From NCBI GenBank assembly GCA_032718475.1, contig JAUCBJ010004586.1, positions 1 to 37,166 of the forward strand: a stretch of 37,166 nucleotides of DNA. The letters run 5' to 3'. This DNA is from Nemertoderma westbladi (lineage: Eukaryota > Xenacoelomorpha > Nemertodermatida > Nemertodermatidae). The notes beneath the pieces were generated by a model. That model was not told the origin of the DNA, ran no database searches, and was given only the letters and a program-made list of their open reading frames with translations. This document shows positions 11,357 to 21,158 of the stretch, piece by piece; within the stretch, counting starts at the first letter, position 1, and every line of letters starts with the position of its first letter. Position numbers and translations under genes: made by a program.

Positions 11357-12622
11357 CTTTGATAGAAATCCACATAGGTTGATACAAACAGTAAATGATG
11401 AATTAAAGAATATTGACCAATGGTTAATAGACAATAGGTTATCCTTAAATCTCACAAAAACAGAATATATTTTTATCTCCAGTACTTATGACAACCATCC
11501 AACAACTCATCCAATCAAAATCCGTGACCAACTTATAAAAATGAAACCATCTACTAAATTTTTAGGAACATTAATCGATAATAAATTATCTTGGAAACCA
11601 CACTGTGACTATATCCTGTCAAAAATATCTAAAACTATAGGAATTTTTTATAAATTGCGATACATATTTCCTTTAAATATACTTAGACTTCTTTACTACT
11701 CCCTGCTATATCCTTATATATCCTATGGAATAATTCTCTGGGGAAATACATGCAAAAAATATTTAAATCCAATCCAAATAAAAATAAATAAGGTCATCCG
11801 CGCTATAACATTCAACCACTACCAGGCACACGCCGCCCCTATCTATAAGTCCCTACATATCCTTCCTCTAGATCTACTATACAAACAAGAAGTAGCAAAA
11901 TTCATGTTTTCAATACATCATGGCAACAAACCAGTAGCATTAAAATCTTTATTTCAAAAATCCTCGCAAATACACGAACATTACACTCGATCTAGCTCGC
12001 GAGGAAACTACTTTATTCCATCTACAAGATTAGTAGTTGCACAAAAATCAATACACTATGACGGGTCAATAGTATGGAATAACCTTCCCCAAAATATTAA
12101 ATTACAAAAATCTCGAAGCAGTTTTATAAAGTACCTAAAAAATCACCTCTTCTCACTGCTTGATCGTATTTAAAACTCCGAAAACTAGTTTTCCCAAAAA
12201 ATTTATTCTTATCGAAATTGTTATTATTTAAATAATTATTTCCCCATAATTTACTTATTATTCGCGCATAATTTCATAACTAGATGTTAGTAACTATAAT
12301 TTGTAAGCATCTATGACGCGGTGAAAGCCCATCGTCCTCATTTCGTGTTCGCCGTCGCCCTTCATGTCTCTGATTAGTAAATCCACCCCCCCCCCCCCCC
12401 CCCCCCCCTATATTCCCCACTACATCTTCCTCCTGTCATCTACCGTTATAATTACATCTAAAATTACATTAATACCGAAATATTTACATTTCATCACCTG
12501 TTATAATTTGGCCGCACTAGCTCTGTAGAGCTATGGCCTAGTCTAAACTGTGCTATGGTTTGTGCTTACGTGAGAAATGTAAAAAAATGTAAAAAAAATG
12601 TAAATTAAATTGAATTGAAAAA
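11357..12622 (+). mobile_element. CR1-like LINE, 5'-truncated, inserted into LINE C
   Basis: The insertion lies in LINE C and is bordered by AACATT on each side (11351-11356 and 12623-12628); removing it restores the LINE C reading frame. It carries the end of an RT-thumb ORF (11379-12173), an untranslated region with a poly-C run (12386-12408), a stem-loop near the end (AGCTCT-GT-AGAGCT at 12519-12532, inside a GGCC...GGCC frame), and a tail of repeated AAATGTAAAA-type units. The six-base duplication is short and partly ambiguous with the A-rich tail. Confidence 0.75.
11379..12173 (+). pseudogene. C-terminal RT/thumb fragment of a CR1-like LINE
   Basis: 264 residues, open throughout. The start WLIDNRLSLNLTKTEYIFIS matches the conserved stretch after the RT palm of CR1/jockey-type LINEs. 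It is followed by KFLGTLIDNKLSWKPH, YPYISYGIILWGN and RAIT blocks, which are also typical of this group. The palm (with the YADD-type active site) and endonuclease are missing because the copy is 5'-truncated. There is no start codon of its own; the listed start is simply the first in-frame ATG-like codon. Clade assignment is by motif resemblance only. Confidence 0.75.
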
Positions 12623-13021
12623 AACATTGTCGGTAGGCCCCACTGAGACTTGCAGTATGATAATCGTTGTCCTGTTTGCTACTGTTAATGAAAAGTGATA
12701 GTCTAAGGAACGGCTGGAGGATTGTATTGGGGCAGGTGGTGGTCCTCAAGATAGTCCCTAGAGCATCTTTGTATGCTCGAGTTGATATTGGGTCGCAACT
12801 CATAAGGTCCATTACCACTTGGTTACTAGCATATGTGCCCAGGTAGAGGGTAATAGTACGGGGGAGAGCAGGGATCCCTGTTTGACTCCTTTAGTGAGGC
12901 GGGTACCATCTAGACTTACACCTGATCCAAATTTAAGGAATACAACTGTATGAAGGTAATACGCCAGTAGGGCAGAGCAAATGTAAGGATTGATGTGTTC
13001 CATGAGTTTTGTGAATAGGCT
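12623..13021 (-). mobile_element. LINE C, middle segment (piece 2 of 3)
   Basis: This piece encodes the RT segment following the BEL/Pao insertion point: SLFTKLMEHINPYIC, GVKQGSLLSPVL (the conserved G-x-x-Q-G block) and then, after a frameshift, YASNQVVMDLMSCDPISTRA through GAYRQC. The expected F-A-D-D block after the QGS motif is not visible, so an internal deletion is likely. It joins LINE C piece 1 at the AGGCT duplication. Confidence 0.8.
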
Positions 13022-14127
13022 TGTAAAAGCTTTTGGGGGATATAACTGGCCTTTTCCATTCGTAATCCAGTTTTCCCCCATTCGCTCAAATCCTCTAAAC
13101 TGTATCTTCTAGTGGCACAATCTGCCCGCTGGTTGGCTGATTTGCTGTACTTGTGTAGCCTCTTTGTTCCGTTCGATCAACCAATCAGAACAACAGTTGA
13201 CCAATCACAGTGATAGATTACCTCTTTGTGTGTAAAATGTATACCACGAATCACATGATTCAGTAATGACGTTTTTCCCAGCTTAGAACATCATCGGCTG
13301 TGGAATGTTTTTGAATTTTCCAACATTAGAACGTCTTTAATTATAAGATCACAAAACTGTTATCTTGGTTAACTTGGCACACTACCTACCTGGTCTGGCA
13401 CGGTACTGCATACTACGTGCTGTAAACTCAAACTGCTTTTCACCGCATTATTTACTGCTATTTACGGTTTGTTATTAAATGTATCATTCGTTTGCATATT
13501 GTTATTTGGAGAATATTGATAAACGATCAGAAACCCCAATCTTCTTGATACACTAAGGTTAGAGAGACCGGTTACATATAGCAATTGCGACATACATTAT
13601 CGTGGTTTGTAGTGAATTCAATGCTACTTAATAGGCCCTATAAATGTCGGTTGCTGTTCTCTTTATACATGATTAAAATCAGTGAATATCAGCAATTCAG
13701 AGTGCAGTGGTGTGCAATAGTCTGTATGTGCTTGACCGAGTAACAAAGCATTTCCTAAAGAATGCACCTTTTGTGATCTATAAGCCATCCCGTTGTGTAT
13801 AGTGTAAGTCATAACTCTGTTTATATGGATAGAGCGCCATGTCCTAAAGGAACTGCTAATATTTCCCGAAAGTGAATAATATTTGTCAGAGATTATATAT
13901 TAACGATCAATCGAATATTACGGTAGGCCTGCACCGCAATCAAATTAAAGCATCCGAATCCAGTCTCCCGGGTATATCCAGCGGGTGAATGGTCGCGCAT
14001 AGACTGGCTTCGGCTAATGTTGGATTTATTTGTATCAAATACTTGTCATAGGCTAAAGTCGATTTATAACCTAGAAGACATATAGATTTGGCGGGTTAAA
14101 CTGCCAGAGGTCTTAAAAGCGCGAACA
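13022..14127 (+). repeat. 5' LTR of the BEL/Pao element (1106 bp)
   Basis: Begins TGTAAAAGC and ends GCGAACA. It aligns with 22756-23861 without any length difference; by eye I count about seven mismatches. Possible U3 promoter elements are two CCAAT boxes 20 bp apart (13181-13185 and 13201-13205) and a TATAAA at 13639-13644, which is TACAAA in the 3' LTR. No canonical primer-binding site beginning TGG is seen within 50 bp downstream of 14127. Confidence 0.95.
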
Positions 14128-14260
14128 ATAACAGTTTTTAATCTAGATTGCAGTGTAGGCAATAAATACAGTTTAATATTGTTCTGGTAAGAACAGTAAC
14201 AGTTATTGCTTCTTTATTGCAGTAAGCAATAAAGCTGAAGTACCGGTCGACCGGTAACCT
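14128..14260 (+). promoter_or_regulatory. Structured leader just downstream of the 5' LTR
   Basis: Three self-complementary features lie here: GTTCT-GGTA-AGAAC near 14178, CTTTATTGC-AGTAA-GCAATAAAG at about 14211-14233, and a perfect 16-bp palindrome TACCGGTCGACCGGTA at 14241-14256. The position matches where retroelement RNAs carry packaging and dimerisation signals; that role is inference from position and structure only. Confidence 0.4.
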
Positions 14261-14473
14261 GTAGGCCTAACTACCTAACCACCGGAACCGGTACTTACAG
14301 CAGTATAGGTACATCAGTATTATTTCGATTGTGATATATTGTATATTGTAGGCTGTTAGGGGATTAGGGATTGATCACCCCTTATTCCTTTGTATGGTTT
14401 ACTTGTTTCTGTCAGTTTTATTTATTTGTAGGCTAATATTGAGCAGAAGACGTGTAAGCCTGCTCAGATCGTA

Positions 14474-15066
14474 CAGATAATTTGTAGGCTGGACTGTTGT
14501 CTGACTGTTGATAGGTCTGAACGGATTGCAGTGCATGTAGAGTGTATGTCCGATAAAGTGCCGGTTGGGAACGTAGGGGCAGCTAGAGCTGTAAGGTAAA
14601 CCCCCCCCCCCCCCCCCCCGAAAGAATAAGTCGTACTACTAGGTTAGAACGCATACTAACTAACCATTTCGGAGTCTGCATGTCCTGTAGTTTATTTAGG
14701 CTTGATAGTAGTCTGCCAGCGTTTGGTCTGTACTTTGTTTGTGTAGTCTGTACAGGTACCGTAATATTTCTTATTCAGATAATTTATAGGCTAGATTGTT
14801 GTCTGGCTGTTGTTAGGTCTGAAGAGATTGTGGTGTGTGTAGAGTGTATGTCCGATAAAGTGCCAGTTAGGAAAGTAGGGGCATCTAGAGCTGTAAGGTA
14901 AATCCCCCCCGAAAGAATAAGTCATACTACTCGGTTAGAACGCATACTAACTAACCATTTCGGAGTCTGCACATACTGTAGTTTATTTAGGCTTGATAAT
15001 AGTCTGCCAGCGTTTGGTTTGTATTTTGTTTGAGTAGTTTGTACGGGTAGCGTAATATTTATTATT
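14474..15066 (+). repeat. Tandem duplication of a ~300-bp leader unit
   Basis: Two copies abut: 14474-14775 and 14776-15066. Both run from CAGATAATTT(G/A)TAGGCT through GTCCGATAAAGTGCC, a poly-C tract, GAAAGAATAAGTC and CGTTTGGT. The 11-bp length difference comes mostly from the poly-C tract (19 C at 14601-14619 against about 8 in the second copy). The copies differ at many positions, so the duplication is older than the LTR insertion. A 73-residue ORF in copy two is probably a by-product. Confidence 0.9.
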
Positions 15067-16268
15067 CAGAGTTTACGCGATTATTCGCAACATTCATAAC
15101 CCCAAGTTTATTCCCACAGTAATTGTGCTTGTTATACATACCGTTATAGTTAAATTAACCCCGGTACTACATAAGGGCTGCTTGGCGTAGGTAAAGACTG
15201 GTGATTTTGTGCCCCGGTCACTCCAGCAGATACTGTGGTTCTTTTAGCTGTTCAAGTATTTTAACTGCTGATTATTTGTTATACAAGTACTTGTACCTAA
15301 TTTAGGGTTTAGTGTACAGTGCTTTCCGAAGGTAATTAGTGTGTAAGCAGTATATTTGTGTTGCAAAGTGGTTAATAGGCACGTTGGTTCTGGTAGACCG
15401 CGGTAATTAACTTCTAGGTAGGGACACTCCGTGATACATAACGTAGTACTTATAGCGATACGGCTATAAGTCGTCAGACGGTGGTATTTTTCCTATCTGG
15501 ACAACGCAGTATATTTACTACTGACTTAGTTACTTTCAAATACCGTAGTATTCTGTCCGTTGTAATAACCAGATTTCTAACCCTTTGTTAGGCTGGTTTG
15601 TAGACTTCTTGTAAAATTACCCTAAAAATTTGTACGTGTAATTTTTGTGTTTACTTAGAGATTGTAATCTCACCCCAAATTGTACGTAACTTGTAGTATT
15701 AAGTAACTTAGGTAAATTATAATTATTTGTTTTAGTGTCCAACAAGTAGTACTTCACTGAGAGCGCACAGCTTCTGTGTAGTGACTCCCCCCCAGAAATA
15801 ATAACATTTATTTCAAATATTGACAAAAACCCATTAAAACGGGTATATATATTATAAATCAACTCAAACGATTTATAAATGGTAGGCCTGCCATACAACA
15901 ATTAGGTCTCAATATCAGTTGGACCACTGCTCAAATAACGGTAATAAAGTAAGTTAAAGTAACCAAGTAACCCCTAAAATTCAGAAATTCAATTATTCTA
16001 AAATAATTGATATACCGGTATTTACAATAGGCTTATTATATTTAATTCTATAAATTTAGGCTGAAATTATACCAGTATTCTGTAATTAATTCTAGCCCAT
16101 AATTATACTTTGGTATAATACTTTGGTAGAGGGGTTGGTGTTGTAGTGTGGTCCGAATGAATGATACTCTGGAATCTGTGGTTTGTGTGTGTACGTGGTA
16201 TACGTGAGTGTATGTATGGCCACTGCGAGTGGGTATGGGAACCCTTACCGGTTGGTTCAGTCGCCGCT
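15067..16268 (+). other. Non-coding leader of the BEL/Pao element
   Basis: AT-rich with many short ORFs on both strands but none with recognisable content. I see no gene here. Confidence 0.5.
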
Positions 16269-16453
16269 GGTTATTAGACTTTCTTGAGACGCATCTTAAA
16301 GGACACTGGCCTTAAAGATGCGGATGATCTAGCAAATGTCATGGGTGATAGGGAGTTGTGGCGGTGCAATTTTGTTGACAAGCCGGCACAGCATTCTTAA
16401 AAATGCAGCTGCAATGCAGCATGCCGATCCTAGTAGTAGTAGTAGGTTATTAG
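16269..16453 (+). mobile_element. Family A LINE 3' tail inserted in the BEL/Pao leader
   Basis: The element is 16278-16444 (167 bp): the last codons of the family A ORF (FLRRILKDTGLKDADDLANV to the stop), its short 3' untranslated region and a (TAG)n tail. It is flanked by GGTTATTAG at 16269-16277 and 16445-16453. Extreme 5' truncation is usual for LINEs. Since it lies inside the young LTR element it marks recent family A activity, unless the LTR element already carried it when it moved. Confidence 0.9.
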
Positions 16454-17148
16454 TAGGACCATATCTTTACTGCGCCCCAGCATACTTTGTGCACACAAAG
16501 TTGTTTTGCCCTGACGGCAAAATAAGGTACTCTCGACTCTTTTATCAGTCGATACAATTTTGTCCCCTCTGATTTTGTCCCCGATTTTGTCTTTTCCGAT
16601 TATGTCCTCTGTGTGTGCATGGTATGCGTCAGATTTGTGTTTACCGTTGTGTACTTGATTTCGTGAGCATCTATTGAGTACACGTGTACAGTGACTGGTA
16701 AGTGGTGACTTGTTCTTAGCTTTAAGCTAGACAGTATTGTTTGCGGAACCGACTTCCCCTCAATACTGCCGGCGAGGCGGGTGAAAACGTGTCAATATTC
16801 CAAGTTGGGTAGCGCAAGCCCACTTGGGACGAGACCGTCGGTTTGGCTCAAGGGCGACCTTGATGCTCGATCGCTATCGACTGGTACACCCGCCGGTTGA
16901 CTCTCGGAGTTGGCTCAATGTACAGTCAGGCCACAGTAAGTTGACAGTAGCCAACCATCTGGCTACACCGATGAGCTGTGCCGGTGTGATCGGGGGATTG
17001 AAAATTGAACCCGGGAAGCATCGGGCTACCCTCCGGCCCGGTCTGATAAAAACGGAGTCAGACTGGCCCCAAGGGTGGTGGGACAGCGTCCGCCTCGTGG
17101 GTGCGCCTCGGGGAGGAGCCCAGAAGGACGCAAGCGCAAGCGGTAAAG
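16454..17148 (+). other. Leader upstream of gag, GC-rich from about 16740
   Basis: From about 16740 the composition changes to GC-rich. A 118-codon ORF (16824-17180) overlaps the gag start in another frame, but it resembles nothing known to me and I treat it as chance or untranslated. GCGGTAAAG precedes the gag ATG. Confidence 0.45.
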
Positions 17149-17298
17149 ATGGGAGAGATCGTCAAGTTCAATGGAGATGAGATGAAATGGTTACCTTTTA
17201 ATGAATATTACAAAGATAACATACAGAACTCCGTGTTATCTAACGGAGAAAAGCTTAGATTCCTCATCGAGTGCTTGGAAGGATCTCCCAAGTTAATG

Positions 17299-17357
17299 GC
17301 GTTAAAGTTTATGTTATATATTATTATTATAGTTTATATATATATGCGTTTAAGTTT
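17299..17357 (+). repeat. 47-bp AT-rich insertion with 12-bp near-duplication in gag
   Basis: GCGTTAAAGTTT (17299-17310) and GCGTTTAAGTTT (17346-17357) flank 35 bp of almost pure A/T. Removing one copy plus the AT filler restores the frame, giving MALKFPDGLRQVW. It looks like a tiny insertion with target duplication, or a slippage event, and it disables gag. Confidence 0.8.
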
Positions 17358-18308
17358 CCAGATGGATTAAGACAAGTTTGGGATACATTAAACATCAGGT
17401 ATGGTAATAGGACTAACATAGCTAGGTATTTATATGCGAAATTAATGGCGCCCCGAAAGTTTCTTAGCAGCGAGATTATAGAGTTTTCCGACGAGATTCA
17501 GGAGATCTGTAGACAACTAGATTGGTTAGGTAAGTCTAATGAATACCAGAATTCTATGGTTGTAGGAGCCTTAGCATCCACTTTACCGAAGGGTGGAGTA
17601 GGTACACGCTGGGATAAGAAAGTGTTATATATGATGGAACAACAACGACGAGACCCTACCATGGCTGATCTCATGTCATTCTTAGATGGAGAAGTGAAAT
17701 TACAGCTCCTAAAACAGTCCAGAGAGAAGACACCGGAAAACAAGGTAAGTGAGAAACCCGTTTCTAGGAGAAAGGTAACACCAGTGTGTTATACCGACGA
17801 CGGCGAAAGCCAGACTTCTCAAGGAGAGGATAGCGGGAAAGACACTGAAAGATCTTACTATGACAACAAAGCGCCTAAGGACGTAAGTAAATTCAAGTCT
17901 CGAACCAATGACAGGAGAGAACAGGTAAGAAAAACTCCTCCTACGTCCCCTAAGAGAATTCATATAAGAAAGCCCGAGGAAAGAACGAGTGTGCACAACG
18001 TTACTCAAAGTAAGGTAAGTAACATCAAACCAAAATGTGTGCTGTGCGACGGGCCCCACCGTTTAAGTGCGTGTGATGAATTCCTGAGGAAATCACTAAA
18101 GGACAGACGTGAAGTCATGTGGGATAAGCGGTTGTGTTATAATTGCCTCAGACGAGGACACCAACGGCGAACCTGTTACTCCGACGCAAGGTGTGCGAAG
18201 TGCGGCGCGAAACATCATATTTTGTTGCACACCGAATTCGAAAGAAACAGCCCGAGTCAGGTAAGTGAGTCCGAACTACATGTCCAATTCAGTGATGTGA
18301 ACGACACT

Positions 18309-18398
18309 GACCAAAGTTCTGAGATGGAAGGATTCTATACGGACGAATTCTCCGACCAAAGTTCTGAAATGGAAGGATTCTACACGGACGAATTCTCA
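18309..18398 (+). repeat. 45-bp in-frame tandem duplication (DQSSEMEGFYTDEFS x2)
   Basis: Units 18309-18353 and 18354-18398 differ at three positions and encode the identical 15-residue acidic segment between the zinc knuckles and the protease. All three changes are synonymous. Confidence 0.95.
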
Positions 18399-20066
18399 GA
18401 CGAAAACGAATCCTGTTACTTAATAAATACCGCAGTGTATCGAGCACTTACGTATGAGAAGGAAACCGACAGTGAGCTCCTCCTAACTACTTCTGATCGA
18501 CAACCATCTTGGAAAGCGCCAACTTCCAATGTAGGAATCCGAGAATTTCCTGTAGTACAGTTAAGGGTCCACGGACCTAAAAGGAGTTATATAGTGAACG
18601 CCCTCCTTGACTCCGGTAGCACAGGAACATTCATCGACAAAGAACTAGCCGAAGACATCTTTGCTGGACAACCCAAGTTCCGAACTAAGCTAAACATGTC
18701 AGGAATTATGCAGGTTTGGAAATCTACCGTAATAGCGGATTATTATGTAGGCGCGTTGTCCACCCCCCAGGATGAACTAGGAGAACACAGCATAAGGTCA
18801 GTAAAAATGGTAGCGATAAAGAACTTCGCTACCAGCCAAGTGGAACCTTATAACTGGGATGAGGACGATTTCACCCAGCAGCTTGAAATACCTAGATTCA
18901 ACACCGATTACCCTGGAGTCCAAATACTCATCGGTCAAAATGCGCATGAAGCGCTCGAGACATTGGAGAAACGGCCTGCTCAACCGCAACCACTACAAGC
19001 TTATGCGGGAAGAACTAGAGTGGGTTGGTACTTTACTGGCCCTTCCCGTAGAACTCTCATGAAAAGATTACCGAAAGATCAGGTATATCAAGTAAGAGAA
19101 TGGGAAGATGAGAGCAGTGAGTTAGACGATCCAACTGAGGGAAGACCATACTCCTCAGATAATGACGACATCAACTCCAATGTAGATCAATGGAGACATT
19201 GCCCCGAGACGATTAATCTAGCCGACATCGCCTCCAGAGGAGCAACTCCTCAAGAACTGACAGATACTCCAGACTGGTTAGGTGAACCCGACTTCCTAAG
19301 TAAAGAAGATGAATGGCCTCCCCACCTTAACCCGGCTGAGATTAGACAGGCCAAGGGAGCGGAGAAAGTAACACAACCACTCAATCGCCCAGCTGGTCGT
19401 TTATGTTTACTGGAAAGAGACCGAAAACTGTCCGGAAACTATGGAAGGCAAGATACTCTTCCCACGACCACCTCCCTAATCCAACAAATATCTAGGGACT
19501 CCATAACGTAACAACATACGGAGTGGGTGTGTGACTATATTATTTTATATTTATTTTTATTATTTTATATTATGTATGTATTATTATGTAATTTTATTAT
19601 AATCGTTTTCTTTAATTTTCTTTAGTAGAATGTTATTTTAGCGATTGTTTGGTAGATTAGTGCAATATATTAGTGTTTATTACTTAATTACTTATATATT
19701 ATATATTTAGTGTGACGGCGAGAAATAATTCTTTTTCTCTTTCCTTACTGTCCGTATCATATTATAAATACGTGACATAAGACGTAAGATGAAATATCCG
19801 TACTTATTAAAGTACAATAAAGCTCCTACTATATTCAAGTATTATTGGTAGGCAGAGTATTAGGAATGCAAAGTTCAGATCCTCATGTCTCGGCTAAACC
19901 AAGCTCTGGGTAGACCTTGGAAACGACTTGCCTCTTCTCACTGACATTGCTTCGTGCGATATTGCTCTCATACCGTATATTAAATAATACATATAGTAGC
20001 GTGATGTCCCTTTAACAGTAGCGTATAACGCAAAATAAATCTGTTAAACCCTTTGACCATCTGCAA

Positions 20067-20329
20067 TTCTAGTCGATTAAGATATCGCGGCACCCACCGA
20101 TATACTTGAAAGACAAAATTCTAGAATCAGTGGTTAACGTCCCCAGACTTGTTCTGGAATAAACCGGTGCCCATCCTAAATATTAACTATTAATATTTAT
20201 AAAATCTGTCAAATTTCAGATCCTTTAACATTCTAGTCGATTAAGATATCGTAGCACTTACCGATACTCTTAAAAAGACAAAATTCCTAGAATCAAGGAT
20301 CCCAGTCCCCAGACTTGTTCTGGAATAAA
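20067..20329 (+). repeat. Duplicated ~97-bp block ending in hairpin plus AATAAA
   Basis: Two copies (20067-20163 and 20231-20329) start TTCTAGTCGATTAAGATATC and end with CCAGA-CTTGT-TCTGG followed at once by AATAAA. The stem is five perfect base pairs in both. AATAAA as a polyadenylation signal is established; hairpin plus signal acting as 3'-end formation for an upstream subgenomic or gag transcript is inference. Confidence 0.8.
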
Positions 20330-20644
20330 ATTGTGTCTATTTTAATATTAAATAATAAAATTACGGGAATAAATTTAAATTCATCTTTTAATGAATTTGA
20401 TAAATTGTTATTTTATACAATTTATAATATTCCCAAAATTCCATTAATTAATAGATCATGGGAGCGGAGATTCACCTATTAAGTGTATTAGTGTGCGAGA
20501 ATCTCCAATATAGAGTCAATAGCCGATAAAATTCATAAAGTCATGTATAAAGATGATATTGACAATTAAAGAATTACTATTAAATAGCATCCCAGATCTG
20601 TATGCATGAGAATTACCCTAATTCTACCGCTAGCTTTCCATAAT

Positions 20645-20658
20645 GTCACCATGGCAAC
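20645..20658. promoter_or_regulatory. X-box-like RFX site (GTCACCATGGCAAC)
   Basis: A near-perfect inverted repeat matching the animal RFX factor X-box pattern. It lies about 500 bp upstream of the accessory ORF. Binding is not shown by sequence alone; a chance match is possible. Confidence 0.35.
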
Positions 20659-21158
20659 AACCACGCTAGAATTAGAAGCGAGTTAACAGAACAATAAAAA
20701 GCTTGCTCATTGAATAGCATACGGAATAAATAGCGCACTGCTAGTATCCAAGGATACATAATAACAACGTGACATTCTGGAAGGCACTTGACTAACGGAC
20801 AAATGACCCGAATGTGTGATAGAATGTGTACCATTTGTGACAGTTACGTGGAATTTGTGCGTTTGTAGATGAATGTTACTACTAAGGTGTGTTTACAGTA
20901 GCGAGTCGCAATTGTGAAAGTAGCCCTAACTCTCCAGTAAGAACCTGAAGTATATCTAAGCCTTTGGGACGGACGGTGGAGTGACTCGTGCTGGTTGTTG
21001 TAGTCGTTGTGCAGCTACGACGTTGGCGATAGGCACATCGGCGAAAGTACACCAGCGCTGAGGATCTCGCACTGTCCGGGGGCAGAGAGGGGTAGGCAGC
21101 GACGCCCGCTCGCCTAAATATAAACTCATTATAATATGGATAAACTTATATAGCAGAT

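Larger units (their letters stand above)
17149..19511 (+). pseudogene. Gag-protease ORF of BEL/Pao element, RT and integrase deleted
   Basis: The ATG is at 17149 (context AAG-ATG-G). The first 54 codons (MGEIVKFNGDEMKWLPF...) match the start of Pao-type Gag (DUF1759-like). A 47-bp insertion at 17311-17357 then shifts the frame; the rest is open in the second frame to 19511. Order: Gag helices (DGLRQVWDTLNIRYGN), a Ser/Lys-rich linker, Cys-rich knuckles at about 18037-18233 (CVLCDGPH..., CYNCLRRGHQRRTC, CAKCGAKHH), a 15-residue tandem duplication (18309-18398), and an aspartic protease with LLDSGSTGTFID at about 18604-18640. After YAGRTRVGWYFTGPS the sequence jumps to VDQWRHCPETINLADIASRG, a block normally found after RNase H. 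The RT core and nearly all RNase H are therefore missing, and no integrase follows. The element needs enzymes from elsewhere. Confidence 0.85.
19512..21158 (+). other. Non-coding internal region of the BEL/Pao element
   Basis: AT-rich, no supported ORF. It holds a duplicated hairpin/AATAAA block (20067-20329), a GGGAGCGG tract at about 20460-20467 resembling the one before the 3' LTR, and an X-box-like motif at 20645. From about 20960 the composition becomes GC-richer up to the accessory ORF start. Confidence 0.55.

Noticed and set aside
16824-17180. 118-codon ORF overlapping the gag start
   Set aside because: It has no recognisable motif, lies in the GC-rich leader and overlaps the Gag start in another frame. 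It is most likely chance.
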